The notes under the pieces: model-generated | What the model saw: only the letters and a program-made list of their open reading frames with translations | Told to the model about the DNA's origin: nothing | Database searches by the model: none | Part shown: positions 36,720-45,566 of the stretch, piece by piece | Layout of the letters: each line of letters begins with the position of its first letter | How positions within the stretch are numbered: the first letter of the stretch is position 1 | Assembly (NCBI GenBank): GCA_963832305.1 | Contig: CAWHTU010000018.1 | Location: forward strand, 62,001-126,000 | Direction of reading: 5' to 3' | Origin: Roseiarcus sp963832305 | GTDB taxonomy: Bacteria > Pseudomonadota > Alphaproteobacteria > Rhizobiales > Beijerinckiaceae | Length of the DNA: 64,000 nucleotides | Position numbers and translations under genes: made by a program

Positions 36720-38330
36720 CTATTCGGTCGCCCGCACATTCGCGAGATGGGCGTCACGCAGGTCGAGCTCGCGCTCGATTCGCCGCCGGGAGTCGTCCTT
36801 CAGTTCCCCGTCGCGATAGAGATCGTTGACCCGGTCGCGCTCGGCCTCGATCAGCGCGAGTTCGATCTCGTCGCCGAGATCGACCAGCCGCCTGTGGCGC
36901 GCATCGGCGTCGTTGCGCGCCTCGACCAGCTTGAGCCGCGAGACATGCGCCGCGCGGATCGGCCGCACCACCGGCTCCGGCGCCCGGCGCTCGGCCGCGA
37001 GCCGGTCAAGCTCCCCCATCGCCGCCTCGAGCGCCTGCCTGCGCGCCTTGAACTCCTCATCGCGCTCCTCCGCCCGCTCGCGGCGTCCGGTAAAGGCGAG
37101 ACCGAAGGCGCGAACGACCAGGGGCAGCGTCAGCCCTTCCCCGACGAGGGTCACGAAGATCACGCAGAAGGTCAGGAACAGGATGAGGTCGCGGTCCGGA
37201 AACGGGCTTCCGTCGGCGGTCGTGAACGGAATCGCGAGCGCGGCGGCGAGCGAAACGACGCCCCGGATGCCGGTGAATCCGAGCGTGAACAGCCATTGCC
37301 AGGACGGCATGGGATCCCTGCCGCGCAGGCCCGGAACGATCAGGCGCGGAATATAGGCGGCCGGATAGACCCAGATGAACCGGGCCGCGATGACAACCGC
37401 GCTGACGACGGCGGCGGCGATGGCGAGGCCGGAAATCGCCAGCGAGCCGGTGGCCGAAATGACCGCGCGCGCCTGAAGCCCGGTAACGAGGAACACGAGA
37501 CCTTCGATCAGGTAGATGAGGAAGCCCCAGAAGAAGATGCCCTGGAGCCGCGTCGCGGCGCTGATGAGCCTGAGGCCGTTCCAGCTGATATAGAGGCCGG
37601 CCGCGACGGTCGCGAGCACGCCGGAGCCGCCGAGCTGCTCGGGCGGCCAATAGGCCGCATAGGGCGTGAGCAGCGAAAGCATGATCTCGACTTTCGGATC
37701 GCGGACCCACCGCCGGAGGCGGAGCATCAGCCAGCCGACGCCGATTCCCCAGATCACTTCGCCGGCGAGGATCGCGACCAGGCTGCCGGCGGCCTGGCTG
37801 AGCGAGAAGGTCCCGAGGCTCACCGCCGCGACCGCGAAGCGGTAGAGGACGAGGGCCGTGGCGTCGTTCGCCAGACCCTCGCCCTCGAGAACGACCATGA
37901 GCCGCCTCGGCATCTGCATCCGGCGCGCGACGGCGAGCGGCGCTACCGCGTCGGGAGGAGAAACGATGGCGCCGAGCACGAACCCGACCGCCCAGGGAAA
38001 TCCGAGCAGCCAATGGGTCGCCGCGGCGACGGCGGCCGCGGTGAAGAGGACACAGCCGATGGCGAGGAGGGCGATCGGCCTGAGGTTGAAGCGGAACTCC
38101 TTCCAGCTCATCGCCACCGCCGACGAGTAGATGAGCGGCGGCAGGACCAGCACGAGGACGAGGTTGGGCGCGAGTTCGACCGCCGGCAGGCCGGGGATGA
38201 GGGCGAGCCCGGCGCCGGTGATCACAAGCAGGATGGAGGGCGGGATCTGAAGCCGCCGGGCGAGGACCGCGACGGCGGCAATCACGATCAGGAGCACGAT
38301 CAGCATCTGAAACGCATGGGTCGTTTCCAC
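36720..38330 (-). CDS. Na+/H+ antiporter, CPA1 family
   Basis: This 536-residue protein has about twelve membrane helices. Hallmarks are LPPLIYSSAVAMSWKEFR, GFVLGAIVSPPDAVAPLAV with the ion-binding Asp, and EGEGLANDATALVLYRFA, all typical of the NhaP/YjcE-type CPA1 exchangers. A charged cytoplasmic C-terminal tail of about 120 residues follows the last helix. It would exchange Na+ or K+ for H+ in the inner membrane. The gene stands alone and converges on the phosphatase gene. Confidence 0.92.
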   Translation of the reverse strand: METTHAFQMLIVLLIVIAAVAVLARRLQIPPSILLVITGAGLALIPGLPAVELAPNLVLVLVLPPLIYSSAVAMSWKEFRFNLRPIALLAIGCVLFTAAAVAAATHWLLGFPWAVGFVLGAIVSPPDAVAPLAVARRMQMPRRLMVVLEGEGLANDATALVLYRFAVAAVSLGTFSLSQAAGSLVAILAGEVIWGIGVGWLMLRLRRWVRDPKVEIMLSLLTPYAAYWPPEQLGGSGVLATVAAGLYISWNGLRLISAATRLQGIFFWGFLIYLIEGLVFLVTGLQARAVISATGSLAISGLAIAAAVVSAVVIAARFIWVYPAAYIPRLIVPGLRGRDPMPSWQWLFTLGFTGIRGVVSLAAALAIPFTTADGSPFPDRDLILFLTFCVIFVTLVGEGLTLPLVVRAFGLAFTGRRERAEERDEEFKARRQALEAAMGELDRLAAERRAPEPVVRPIRAAHVSRLKLVEARNDADARHRRLVDLGDEIELALIEAERDRVNDLYRDGELKDDSRRRIERELDLRDAHLANVRATE

Positions 38331-38459
38331 GGATCGATGTCTCCCGGAGCGCGCGGCGAAGGCGAGCGCAAGTTAAGAAGGGCGGAACGGCGATTCAAGC
38401 GAATCGCCGGGGCTCTGGAGGGTCCTGGGCGGGCGGGGGCGCCCGCGTCGCGGCTTGGC

Positions 38460-38876
38460 CTATCCCTTCACCGCCTTCGTCATCGCATCCTGCTCGGACT
38501 GCGAGGGGTCGCCGAAGAAGGCCGGATCATTGTCCTTGCCGCCCAGCGCGCCAAAGGCGTGCGCTCCGGTGGCGTCGAAAAGGACGACGAACTTATGACC
38601 GGCGCAATCCGTCGGCTTGCAGACGAAGGATATCTCATAAGCCTTGCCGTCGATGGTGAGGTTCGTGATCTGGCTGGCGACGCCGTCGAAGTTGCGGTTG
38701 AACGCGACGAGCCAGTCGGGCGTCGGCTGCACGAGCTTCATCAGCTTGTCCCACGACGCCCGATAGGGCGTCCTGCCGTGCAGGGCGTCGAACAGGAATT
38801 CGGACTCCGCCGCCTGCGCGGCTCCGGCGAGAATCGCGAGGGCGAGGGCGAGAACAGAAGAGAGTCTTGAGCGCAT
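38460..38876 (-). CDS. exported Ivy-like lysozyme-inhibitor family protein
   Basis: This 138-residue protein has a signal peptide (MRSRLSSVLALALAILAGAA) with likely cleavage after AQA. The mature part resembles Ivy (inhibitor of vertebrate lysozyme): FDALHGRTPYRASWDKLM and a loop CKPTDCAGHKFVVLFD. In Ivy the inhibitory loop is CKPHDC; here the His is Thr while both cysteines remain. It would act in the periplasm against lysozyme or lytic enzymes. The identification rests on pattern recognition, so it is moderately sure. Confidence 0.7.
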   Translation of the reverse strand: MRSRLSSVLALALAILAGAAQAAESEFLFDALHGRTPYRASWDKLMKLVQPTPDWLVAFNRNFDGVASQITNLTIDGKAYEISFVCKPTDCAGHKFVVLFDATGAHAFGALGGKDNDPAFFGDPSQSEQDAMTKAVKG

Positions 38877-38960
38877 CTTGAGAACGGCCGCCTGCTGTTG
38901 GGTGACGATTGAGACCTTCGGGGTGAGCCGCGCCGGCGCGGAATCGAACGCCGCAAGGGC

Positions 38961-39197
38961 CTAGAACGCCTTGAACGTAATGATGGTGCGCGTGTCGACG
39001 ATTCCCGGAATCACCTGCACCTTGTGGCCGACGAAATGGCCGATGTCGACGTTCGACTCGACATAGAACTTGGCCAGAATGTCGTAATCGCCGGCGATCG
39101 AATAGATTTCGGAGGCGATTTCCGCCTCCGCCAGGGCGCTTGCGACCTCGTAGGTCCGCCCGAGCGCGCATTTGATTTGGACGAAGAAGGTCTGCAT
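38961..39197 (-). CDS. stand-alone Lrp/AsnC ligand-binding (RAM) domain protein
   Basis: This 78-residue protein consists only of the effector-binding alpha/beta sandwich of Lrp/AsnC regulators (MQTFFVQIKCALGRTYEVAS, DYDILAKFYV, IPGIVDTRTIITFKAF). It has no DNA-binding domain. Such proteins form oligomers that bind amino acids or join with full-length Lrp paralogues. The start at 39197 gives the family N-terminus. It follows the 39202-40263 gene by only 4 bp and is probably co-transcribed. Confidence 0.85.
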   Translation of the reverse strand: MQTFFVQIKCALGRTYEVASALAEAEIASEIYSIAGDYDILAKFYVESNVDIGHFVGHKVQVIPGIVDTRTIITFKAF

Positions 39198-39201
39198 CCG
39201 G

Positions 39202-40263
39202 TCACGGCCCCTGTTTGCCGTTCCCTTCTGCAACAACTTCGACGTCGCGGTCCATCCCCGTCTGAACCTGGAAAGTCGACTGATAGACCTTGGAATCGTG
39301 CCGCGCGATGACCACGTACTCGCCCTCGGCGAGCACCAGCGCGGGAAAGGCGCCGACCAGCTCACGGATCACGTCGCCCCCCGGCGTGAGCACGGTGAAG
39401 GTGGTGTTGGCGAGCGCCTCGGCTCCGGCTTTGTTGACGAGCTTCAAGGTGAGGGTCGCGCAGCGATGCTTGATCGTGACGTCGATCCGCTTGCCGGAGG
39501 TGACCTTGATGTCGGCGTTGACGATGGAATTGGAGGGGATCGCGGCAGGCGGCGGCGCCACCGCCGATTTGCCCGAATTGGACGCCGCGTTCACCACCGA
39601 ATGACCGCCGACTGTGTCGAGATAGGTCGAGACGATATGATAGGAGCCTTCCGGCAGTCCGATGATATCGCCCGCCTTGCCGTTGGCGTAGACGAGCTTG
39701 CCGAGGGGATTGCGGTGCTGCGGCACGTAGATCGCGAAGGAGAGCTTGGACGGGTCGATCGGAGCGTCGGCGAGCGTGCCTTCGATCCTGAGCGCTCCCG
39801 CCGAGAGCGCGAGCCGCTCGGACCGCACCTCCGCGCCGAGTTTGACGCGCTTGGCGGCGCTTGCGAGGCCGAAGGCGACATGGACCACGTAGTCGCCGGC
39901 AGGAAGGGTCAGCGTCGGCTGGGCGAGCCTCGATTCGACGATCAGGGGATGCGAGCCGTCCGGATCGGGCTCAGCGGCGAAGATCCGCCATCGCATGCCT
40001 CCGGTGAGCGGCGCAGCGGCGCCATTGAGGACGGCGGAGAGGCTCAGCGTCGCCTGGGCGGGTTGGGGCTGGCTCGCCGGCGTCGGGGCCGGTTGGCTCG
40101 CCGCCGCGGGGGCGGATTCGCCTGTCGGGAGCGGGGCGGGCTGGCTCGCCGGCGCCTGCGGGGAATCGGTCGCCGGCGTCTGCGCGGCGGCGGGCGCGAC
40201 CGCCGCCAGGAACGCGGCCAAAGCCGCCAGAATTCGCCACGTCGGTCTCAATCCGCCTCGCAT
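39202..40263 (-). CDS. exported protein of unknown function with Pro/Ala/Gln-rich linker
   Basis: This 353-residue protein has a signal peptide (ILAALAAFLAAVAPAAAQ) followed by a low-complexity Pro-Ala-Ser-Gln stretch (about 28-72). The remainder is a set of repeated beta-rich modules, with segments such as LPAGDYVVHVAFG, LPEGSYHIVSTYLDTVGG and LAEGEYVVIARHDSKVYQ, like carboxypeptidase regulatory or PEGA-type surface domains. It is likely periplasmic or outer-membrane associated. The small RAM-domain gene is directly downstream. No specific function was recognised. Confidence 0.75.
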   Translation of the reverse strand: MRGGLRPTWRILAALAAFLAAVAPAAAQTPATDSPQAPASQPAPLPTGESAPAAASQPAPTPASQPQPAQATLSLSAVLNGAAAPLTGGMRWRIFAAEPDPDGSHPLIVESRLAQPTLTLPAGDYVVHVAFGLASAAKRVKLGAEVRSERLALSAGALRIEGTLADAPIDPSKLSFAIYVPQHRNPLGKLVYANGKAGDIIGLPEGSYHIVSTYLDTVGGHSVVNAASNSGKSAVAPPPAAIPSNSIVNADIKVTSGKRIDVTIKHRCATLTLKLVNKAGAEALANTTFTVLTPGGDVIRELVGAFPALVLAEGEYVVIARHDSKVYQSTFQVQTGMDRDVEVVAEGNGKQGP

Positions 40264-40400
40264 TGCCGAAAACGGGCGCCGCCGGTAATTGGCGCTCGAG
40301 GGTTCCGGGCGGCTCGTGAAGCCACATTGAGGCGGATCGAGGGCGGTTTACAGCTGTCGGGAATTGGGCCAAGAGCCAGCCTTTCCGCGGGAAGAAACTG

Positions 40401-40970
40401 ATGAACGATACGATCTCGCTGCTGAAACACCGCCGATCCGTTCCCCCGCCGATGATGACCGGCCCGGGCCCGAGCGCTGACGAACTTACGACAATCCTCA
40501 GCGTCGCCTCGCGCGTCCCCGATCACGGCAAGCTCGCGCCCTGGCGGTTCGTGGTCTTCCAGGGAAGGGCGCGCGAGCGGGCAGGGGCCCTCGCCCTCGC
40601 GATCGCCCTTGAGGACAGGCCCGACCTGGACGAGGCCGCCCGCGCCAAGGAAGAGCAGCGCTTCGTGGGCGCGCCGCTCGTCGTCGCCGTTGTCTCGCGC
40701 GCCGCGCCCCACCCCAAGATTCCGGAGTGGGAACAGGTCCTGTCCGCGGGCGCGGTGTGCATGAACATGATCGTGGCCGCCCGCGCGCTCGGGCTCTCGG
40801 CGACCTGGCTCACCGGGTGGACGGCCTACGACCATCGGTTTCGCACCGCGATCGGCCTCGCCGACCACGAGCGCATCGCCGGTTTCATTCATATCGGCAG
40901 GGCGACGGTGGCGATCGAGGATCGCGCGCGGCCGCCGTTGACGGAGATCATGACAACCTTTCCCGAGTGA
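40401..40970 (+). CDS. nitroreductase family flavoprotein, YdjA-like
   Basis: This 189-residue FMN-dependent nitroreductase-fold protein starts with the family's LLKHRRSVPPPMMTGPGP. RVPDHGKLAPWRFVVFQG forms the flavin-binding region, and ALGLSATWLTGW follows in the second half. It is close to the YdjA group, the smallest nitroreductases. It lies 13 bp upstream of a flavin reductase-like gene, suggesting a two-gene flavoprotein operon. Physiological substrate unknown. Confidence 0.87.
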   Translation: MNDTISLLKHRRSVPPPMMTGPGPSADELTTILSVASRVPDHGKLAPWRFVVFQGRARERAGALALAIALEDRPDLDEAARAKEEQRFVGAPLVVAVVSRAAPHPKIPEWEQVLSAGAVCMNMIVAARALGLSATWLTGWTAYDHRFRTAIGLADHERIAGFIHIGRATVAIEDRARPPLTEIMTTFPE

Positions 40971-40983
40971 GGGCGTAACGCCG

Positions 40984-41601
40984 ATGTTCTATGCGAGCGC
41001 GGACCGCGACCGGACAAAGCTGCCGCGCGACCCCTTCAAGGCGATCGTCGCCCCGCGTCCGATCGGCTGGATCTCGACTCGCGCGCTCGATGGGCGCGTC
41101 AATCTCGCCCCCTACAGCTTCTTCAACGGCTTCTCGACTGTGCCGCCGATCGTCGGCTTCTCCAGCGAAGGCTGGAAGGATTCGGCGACTTTCGCCAAGG
41201 AAAGCGGCGAGTTCGTCGCCAACCTCGCGACGTTCGAACTCCGCGGCCCGATGAACGAAACCTCGGCCCCGTTCGACCGCGGCGACAACGAATTCGCCCG
41301 CGCCGGCCTGACCATGGCCGAATGCCGCCTGGTCGGCGCGCCGCGAGTCGCCGAGAGCCCTGCGGCATTGGAATGCAAAGTGGTCGACGTGGTCGAGATC
41401 CGGTCGGCGAGCGGCGGGTGGAGCGGCGCCGTCTTGACGCTCGGCGAGGTGGTCGCCTTTCACATCGACGACGATTTCCTTATCGACGGCCGGTTTGACA
41501 CCGCTCGCGCCCATCCGCTCGCCCGCTGCGGCTACCAGGATTACGCGGCGGTCGAGAAGGTCTTCGCGCTCACTCGGCCGAAGGGCGGCGGCGACATTTG
41601 A
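40984..41601 (+). CDS. flavin reductase-like split-barrel FMN-binding protein
   Basis: This 205-residue protein has the flavin reductase split-barrel fold. It shows DPFKAIVAPRPIGWISTRA, VNLAPYSFFNGFSTVPPIVG and a C-terminal ARCGYQDYAAVE. Members of this branch bind FMN and often act as partners for monooxygenases or as FMN reductases. It follows the nitroreductase gene closely and converges with the sugar permease gene on the other strand. Confidence 0.87.
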   Translation: MFYASADRDRTKLPRDPFKAIVAPRPIGWISTRALDGRVNLAPYSFFNGFSTVPPIVGFSSEGWKDSATFAKESGEFVANLATFELRGPMNETSAPFDRGDNEFARAGLTMAECRLVGAPRVAESPAALECKVVDVVEIRSASGGWSGAVLTLGEVVAFHIDDDFLIDGRFDTARAHPLARCGYQDYAAVEKVFALTRPKGGGDI

Positions 41602-41643
41602 GCCGGCGCGCCCGGGTCTAGGCTTCATGAGGAATGGGCTGAC

Positions 41644-42672
41644 CTAAACCGCGCGCCGCCTCCGCTGGCGATACTGGTCGGCGACGACCGCGGCGACGAT
41701 GACGCCGCCCTTGATGATTTCCTGATAGTGGGCGTCGACGTTGAGGAAGGTAAAGCCGGAGGTGAGGATCCCGAGGATCACCGCGCCGATCACGGTTCCG
41801 GTCATGCGCCCGACGCCGCCGGACAGCGAAGTGCCGCCGATGACGGCGGCGGCGATCGCGTCGAGTTCGAAGCCGACGCCGACGCCCGCCTGGCCGCTGA
41901 TCGCGCGCGCGGTGTGAACGATGCCCGAGAGTCCGGAGAGCAGTCCCGCGACCATATAGACGAGCACGATATGACGCTCGACGTTGATGCCCGAGACGCG
42001 CGCGGCGAGCTGGTTCGCGCCGATCGCATATGTGAACTTGCCGTAGCGCGTGTAGCGCAGCGCAATGTGGAAAACAAAGGCGACCCCGAGGAAGATGATG
42101 ACCGGCCACCAGCCGGCGCCGATGGCGGCAAACGAGTCCTCGAGATTGCCGATCGGCTGGCCGTTGGTATACCAGTCGGCGACGCCGCGCGCCGACACCA
42201 TCATGCCAAGCGTGGCGATGAACGCCGGAATCTTCGTGTAGGCGATCAGCGAACCGTTGATGAGGCCGGCGATCAGGCCGCAGAGGAGACCCGCGGCGAC
42301 CGGGAAGATCGGATTGAGGCCGGTCAGACTCGGGTAGATCGCATGTGTGAAGCCCTCTGTTTGAGCAAGGCTCGCGGCGACCATCGCCGTCATGCCGACG
42401 ACCGAACCCGACGACAGGTCGATCCCGCCCATGATGATCACTTGCGTCACGCCGACGGCGATGATGCCGATTTCCGCCTCCTGCAGGATCATGATCTTGA
42501 GGCGCAGCGGATTGGCGATGAAGCTCTGGCCGACGAAGATCCAGCCTAGCGCTTCGAACAGAAGCATCATGCCGATCATCACGCCCAGGATGCTGAGTTC
42601 CGGCGGCAGGCGGCGGCGCCCAGCGGAATGAGTTTCGGTCGGGGCTGCGGCGGTGGAGATGTCGGTGGCCAC
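41644..42672 (-). CDS. ABC transporter permease, ribose/inositol (CUT2) type
   Basis: This 342-residue RbsC-type permease has about nine membrane helices. Typical segments are GGIDLSSGSVVGMTAMVAAS, ATLGMMVSARGVADWYTNGQ and AVIGGTSLSGGVGRMTGTVI. CUT2 importers have one permease gene for a homodimer. It is the last gene of the minus-strand transporter operon that includes the MocB-like binding protein and a two-domain ATPase. Confidence 0.92.
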   Translation of the reverse strand: MATDISTAAAPTETHSAGRRRLPPELSILGVMIGMMLLFEALGWIFVGQSFIANPLRLKIMILQEAEIGIIAVGVTQVIIMGGIDLSSGSVVGMTAMVAASLAQTEGFTHAIYPSLTGLNPIFPVAAGLLCGLIAGLINGSLIAYTKIPAFIATLGMMVSARGVADWYTNGQPIGNLEDSFAAIGAGWWPVIIFLGVAFVFHIALRYTRYGKFTYAIGANQLAARVSGINVERHIVLVYMVAGLLSGLSGIVHTARAISGQAGVGVGFELDAIAAAVIGGTSLSGGVGRMTGTVIGAVILGILTSGFTFLNVDAHYQEIIKGGVIVAAVVADQYRQRRRRAV

Positions 42673-42705
42673 GGTGTTTGGCTCCTGTCGCCTGAGCTGG
42701 CGCCG

Positions 42706-44250
42706 CTACTGCGACGCGAGCTCCATGATCTTGACCTGGGTTGCGTCCTTGCGATCGACGATCCCGGTCATGCGCCCCTCGTGCATGACGAGAACCCGGT
42801 CGCTCATGCCGAGCACTTCGGGCATTTCCGACGAGATCATCATCACCGCGACGCCCTGACCGGCGAGTTCGGTGATGAGCTTATGGATTTCGGCTTTGGC
42901 GCCGACGTCGATGCCGCGCGTCGGCTCGTCGAGAATGAGGATCCGCGGCTTTGTCATCAGCCAGCGGGCGATCAGGACCTTCTGCTGATTGCCGCCCGAA
43001 AGGTTGAGCACCGGCTCCTCGAGATCGGGCGTGCGGACCCTAAGGCGCGCCTTCTGCTGCTGGCAGAGCGCCTCGATCTCGCGCTCCTTGACGAAGCCCG
43101 CGCGCGCGTGGCCGCGGCGTAACAGCGCGATCTGCATGTTGGCCATGATATCGAGGAGGAGGAAGCAGCCGCTTTCCTTTCGGTCCTCGGTCAGGAACGC
43201 CATGCCGGCGTCCATCGCGACGCCCGGGTTTTTGATCGCGATCTCCGCGCCGTCGATAGCGATCGTCCCCGAGGTCGCGGGAGTCACGCCGAACAACGTC
43301 TCGGCGACATTGCTTCGGCCCGAGCCGACGAGGCCGGCGAACCCGAGAATCTCGCCCTTGCGCAGATCAAAGGATATGTCGCGAAACCGGCCTTCGAGGG
43401 CGAGATTGCGCACCGAAAGCGCGACGTCGCCGATCGGCACGGTTTCCTTGGGAAACATCTGGGTGATCTCGCGGCCGACCATCAGGCGGATGATGTCGTC
43501 GCGCGTCACGTCGGCGGCCGCGTGCTCGCCGACGAAGCGGCCATCGCGGAACACCGACACTTCGTCGGCGATCTCGAACAGCTCGTTCATCTTATGGGTT
43601 ATGTAGACGATGCCCGTGCCCTGGGCCTTGAGCGTCCTGATGATCTTGAACAGGTGCTCGACCTCGCGATCGGTCAACGCCGAGGTCGGTTCGTCCATGA
43701 TGAGAATGTCGGAATCGTAGCTGACCGCCTTGGCGATCTCGACCATCTGGCGGCTGGCGACGGAAAGGTCGCGCACCTCGGTTTGCGGATCGATGCCGAT
43801 GTCGAGCCGGTCGAAAAGCTCCTTCGTCCGCCGGCGCATCTCGTCATGGCGCACGAACCCGAGGCTGTTCAGGGGTTCGCGGCGAATCCATATGTTCTCG
43901 GCAACGGTCATGAAATTCATCAGGTTGAGCTCCTGATGGATCATGGCGATGCCGTAGCGCAGCGCGTCGAGCGGCGAAGTCAGCTTGATCTCCTGGCCCT
44001 TCAGCTTGAGGGAGCCGGAATCGGGCGTGTAGATGCCGGCGATGATCTTCATCAGCGTCGACTTGCCGGCGCCGTTCTCGCCCATCAGCGCGTGGACGTG
44101 CCCGCGCTTGAGGCGAAACGATACGTCGTCGAGCGCCAGCACGCCGGGAAAAGCCTTGCGGACGCTGGCGACCTCGAGCAGGTATTCAGCGCCCGGCACG
44201 GCGCCGCTTTGCCGGACAATTTCAGCGGTCGACGGACTGATGGTCGCCAT
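42706..44250 (-). CDS. sugar ABC transporter ATP-binding protein, RbsA/MglA type
   Basis: This 514-residue ATPase has two fused nucleotide-binding domains, as usual for CUT2 systems. The first has Walker A GENGAGKST and Walker B ILIMDEPTSAL; the second has the degenerate GLVGSGRSN, signature LSGGNQQKV and ILILDEPTRGID. It starts 164 bp downstream of the binding-protein gene and ends 33 bp before the permease gene. It energises the same importer. Confidence 0.93.
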   Translation of the reverse strand: MATISPSTAEIVRQSGAVPGAEYLLEVASVRKAFPGVLALDDVSFRLKRGHVHALMGENGAGKSTLMKIIAGIYTPDSGSLKLKGQEIKLTSPLDALRYGIAMIHQELNLMNFMTVAENIWIRREPLNSLGFVRHDEMRRRTKELFDRLDIGIDPQTEVRDLSVASRQMVEIAKAVSYDSDILIMDEPTSALTDREVEHLFKIIRTLKAQGTGIVYITHKMNELFEIADEVSVFRDGRFVGEHAAADVTRDDIIRLMVGREITQMFPKETVPIGDVALSVRNLALEGRFRDISFDLRKGEILGFAGLVGSGRSNVAETLFGVTPATSGTIAIDGAEIAIKNPGVAMDAGMAFLTEDRKESGCFLLLDIMANMQIALLRRGHARAGFVKEREIEALCQQQKARLRVRTPDLEEPVLNLSGGNQQKVLIARWLMTKPRILILDEPTRGIDVGAKAEIHKLITELAGQGVAVMMISSEMPEVLGMSDRVLVMHEGRMTGIVDRKDATQVKIMELASQ

Positions 44251-44414
44251 GGCGCTTGGTCCCGCTCCAACTCGGAGCGACTCTTTTCCAGCCGGAGTCG
44301 CCCATTCGTTCAGTCACGCTACGCTAGCCGTTCGACGTGAGCGCCGGAGACCGCTCTTTAGCGCCGCCTCCGGCCCCTCGTTCGCTTGGGCCCTCAGGCC
44401 ATTCGAGTCTCCGA

Positions 44415-45344
44415 TCAGTTCTTCTTCATGAACTGGTCCATGTTGGCCGGCGTCACGAGCTGGAAGGGAATATAGACCTTCTTGTCGACCGGCTTGCCCG
44501 CCGCGAGCGCCAAAGCGGCGTCGACGGCGCCCTTGCCCTGGCCGGCGGCGTCCTGGAATACGGTCACCTTGAGATCGCCCGCCTTCATGGAAGCGAGCGC
44601 GTCCTGGGTCGCGTCGACCCCGCCGACGATCGCCGTCTTGGTGTCGATGCCGGCGGCTTTCATCGCCTGAAGGGCGCCGACCGCCATTTCATCGTTGTTC
44701 GAAACCACCGCGTCGAACTTGAGGCCCTTTGACAGCCAGTTGGTCATCAGGTTCTGCGCCTGGGTGCGGTCCCAGGTCGCGGTCTGCTCGGCGACGATCT
44801 TGATCCCGCTGCACTCCGGGGTCGCGATCACCTCGTGGATGTCCTTGGTGCGCTGCACCGCGGCCTGGTTCGAAAGCTGGCCCTCGATCACCAGGATGTT
44901 GCCCTTGCCGCCGAGCAGCTTGCAGATGGCTTTGGTTTCGAGAGTGCCGGATTCGGCCTCGTTCGAGGCGACGAAGGCGGCCTTGGGGCCGAGCTTGTCG
45001 ACGTCGGCGGGCTCCCGGTTGACATAGACGAGCGGCACCCCTGCGTCGGCGGCGGCCTTGGTGATGGCGGCGGTCGCGCTCGTGTCGACCGGGTTCACGA
45101 TGATCGCGTCGACGCCGTTGGCGATGAAGTTCTGAACCTGGCTCAGCTGCTTCGACACGTCGTCCTTCGCGTCCTCGATCTGCAGCGTGACGCCTGGAAC
45201 GGTCTTGGCGTAGTCGCTCATGCCGTTGCGCAGAACGGTGAGAAAGTTGTCGTCGAACTTGTCCATCGATACGCCGATCTTGGCGGCGAAGGCGGGGCTC
45301 GAGAGCACGGTGGCGGCGGCGAGCGCAATAAGAATGCGTTTCAT
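44415..45344 (-). CDS. rhizopine/inositol-type (MocB-like) substrate-binding protein
   Basis: This 309-residue periplasmic binding protein of the CUT2 class has the signal peptide MKRILIALAAATVLSSPAFA. The mature sequence starts KIGVSMDKFDDNFLTVLRNG and contains GVDAIIVNPVDTSATAAI and VNREPADVDKLG. In my reading this is most like the rhizopine-binding MocB and inositol-binding family. The start at 45344 was chosen from the signal peptide. It is first in the transporter operon and lies downstream of the LacI regulator gene. The exact ligand needs binding data. Confidence 0.85.
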   Translation of the reverse strand: MKRILIALAAATVLSSPAFAAKIGVSMDKFDDNFLTVLRNGMSDYAKTVPGVTLQIEDAKDDVSKQLSQVQNFIANGVDAIIVNPVDTSATAAITKAAADAGVPLVYVNREPADVDKLGPKAAFVASNEAESGTLETKAICKLLGGKGNILVIEGQLSNQAAVQRTKDIHEVIATPECSGIKIVAEQTATWDRTQAQNLMTNWLSKGLKFDAVVSNNDEMAVGALQAMKAAGIDTKTAIVGGVDATQDALASMKAGDLKVTVFQDAAGQGKGAVDAALALAAGKPVDKKVYIPFQLVTPANMDQFMKKN

Positions 45345-45442
45345 GTCAGATCCTCCCTCGGCGGCGCCAGCAGGGCGCCAATGGATTTCACGTGGGCCCA
45401 CCGCGGGCGGCGGCTTTCCGGCGCGGGCGGGCGTCCATGCGT

Positions 45443-45527
45443 GTAACAAACGTTCTAAACAGAATCAAGATCGGAATAAACATTCCAAAAAATTTATGGG
45501 CTGATCCACCTGTGGAACGTGTTTTAT
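45443..45527. promoter_or_regulatory. three related palindromic operator-like sites upstream of the transporter genes
   Basis: A perfect-ended palindrome GGAATAAACATTCC lies at 45473-45486 (GGAA-N6-TTCC). A degenerate copy GTAACAAACGTTCT is at 45443-45456, and GGAACGTGTTTTAT is at 45514-45527. Starts are 30 and 41 bp apart, close to whole helical turns. The sites sit in the 222-bp AT-rich gap between the LacI gene and the binding-protein gene, where a sugar repressor would bind. Confidence 0.55.
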
Positions 45528-45566
45528 ATGCCCATCGTCCAGCCCCGATCTCGGTCGCCCCTTTCC

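Noticed and set aside
36747..38870. A 700-codon open frame opposite the Na+/H+ antiporter gene
   Set aside because: Composition is charged and low-complexity without domains, and it is the antisense shadow of a clear membrane protein. GC-rich coding strands commonly produce this.
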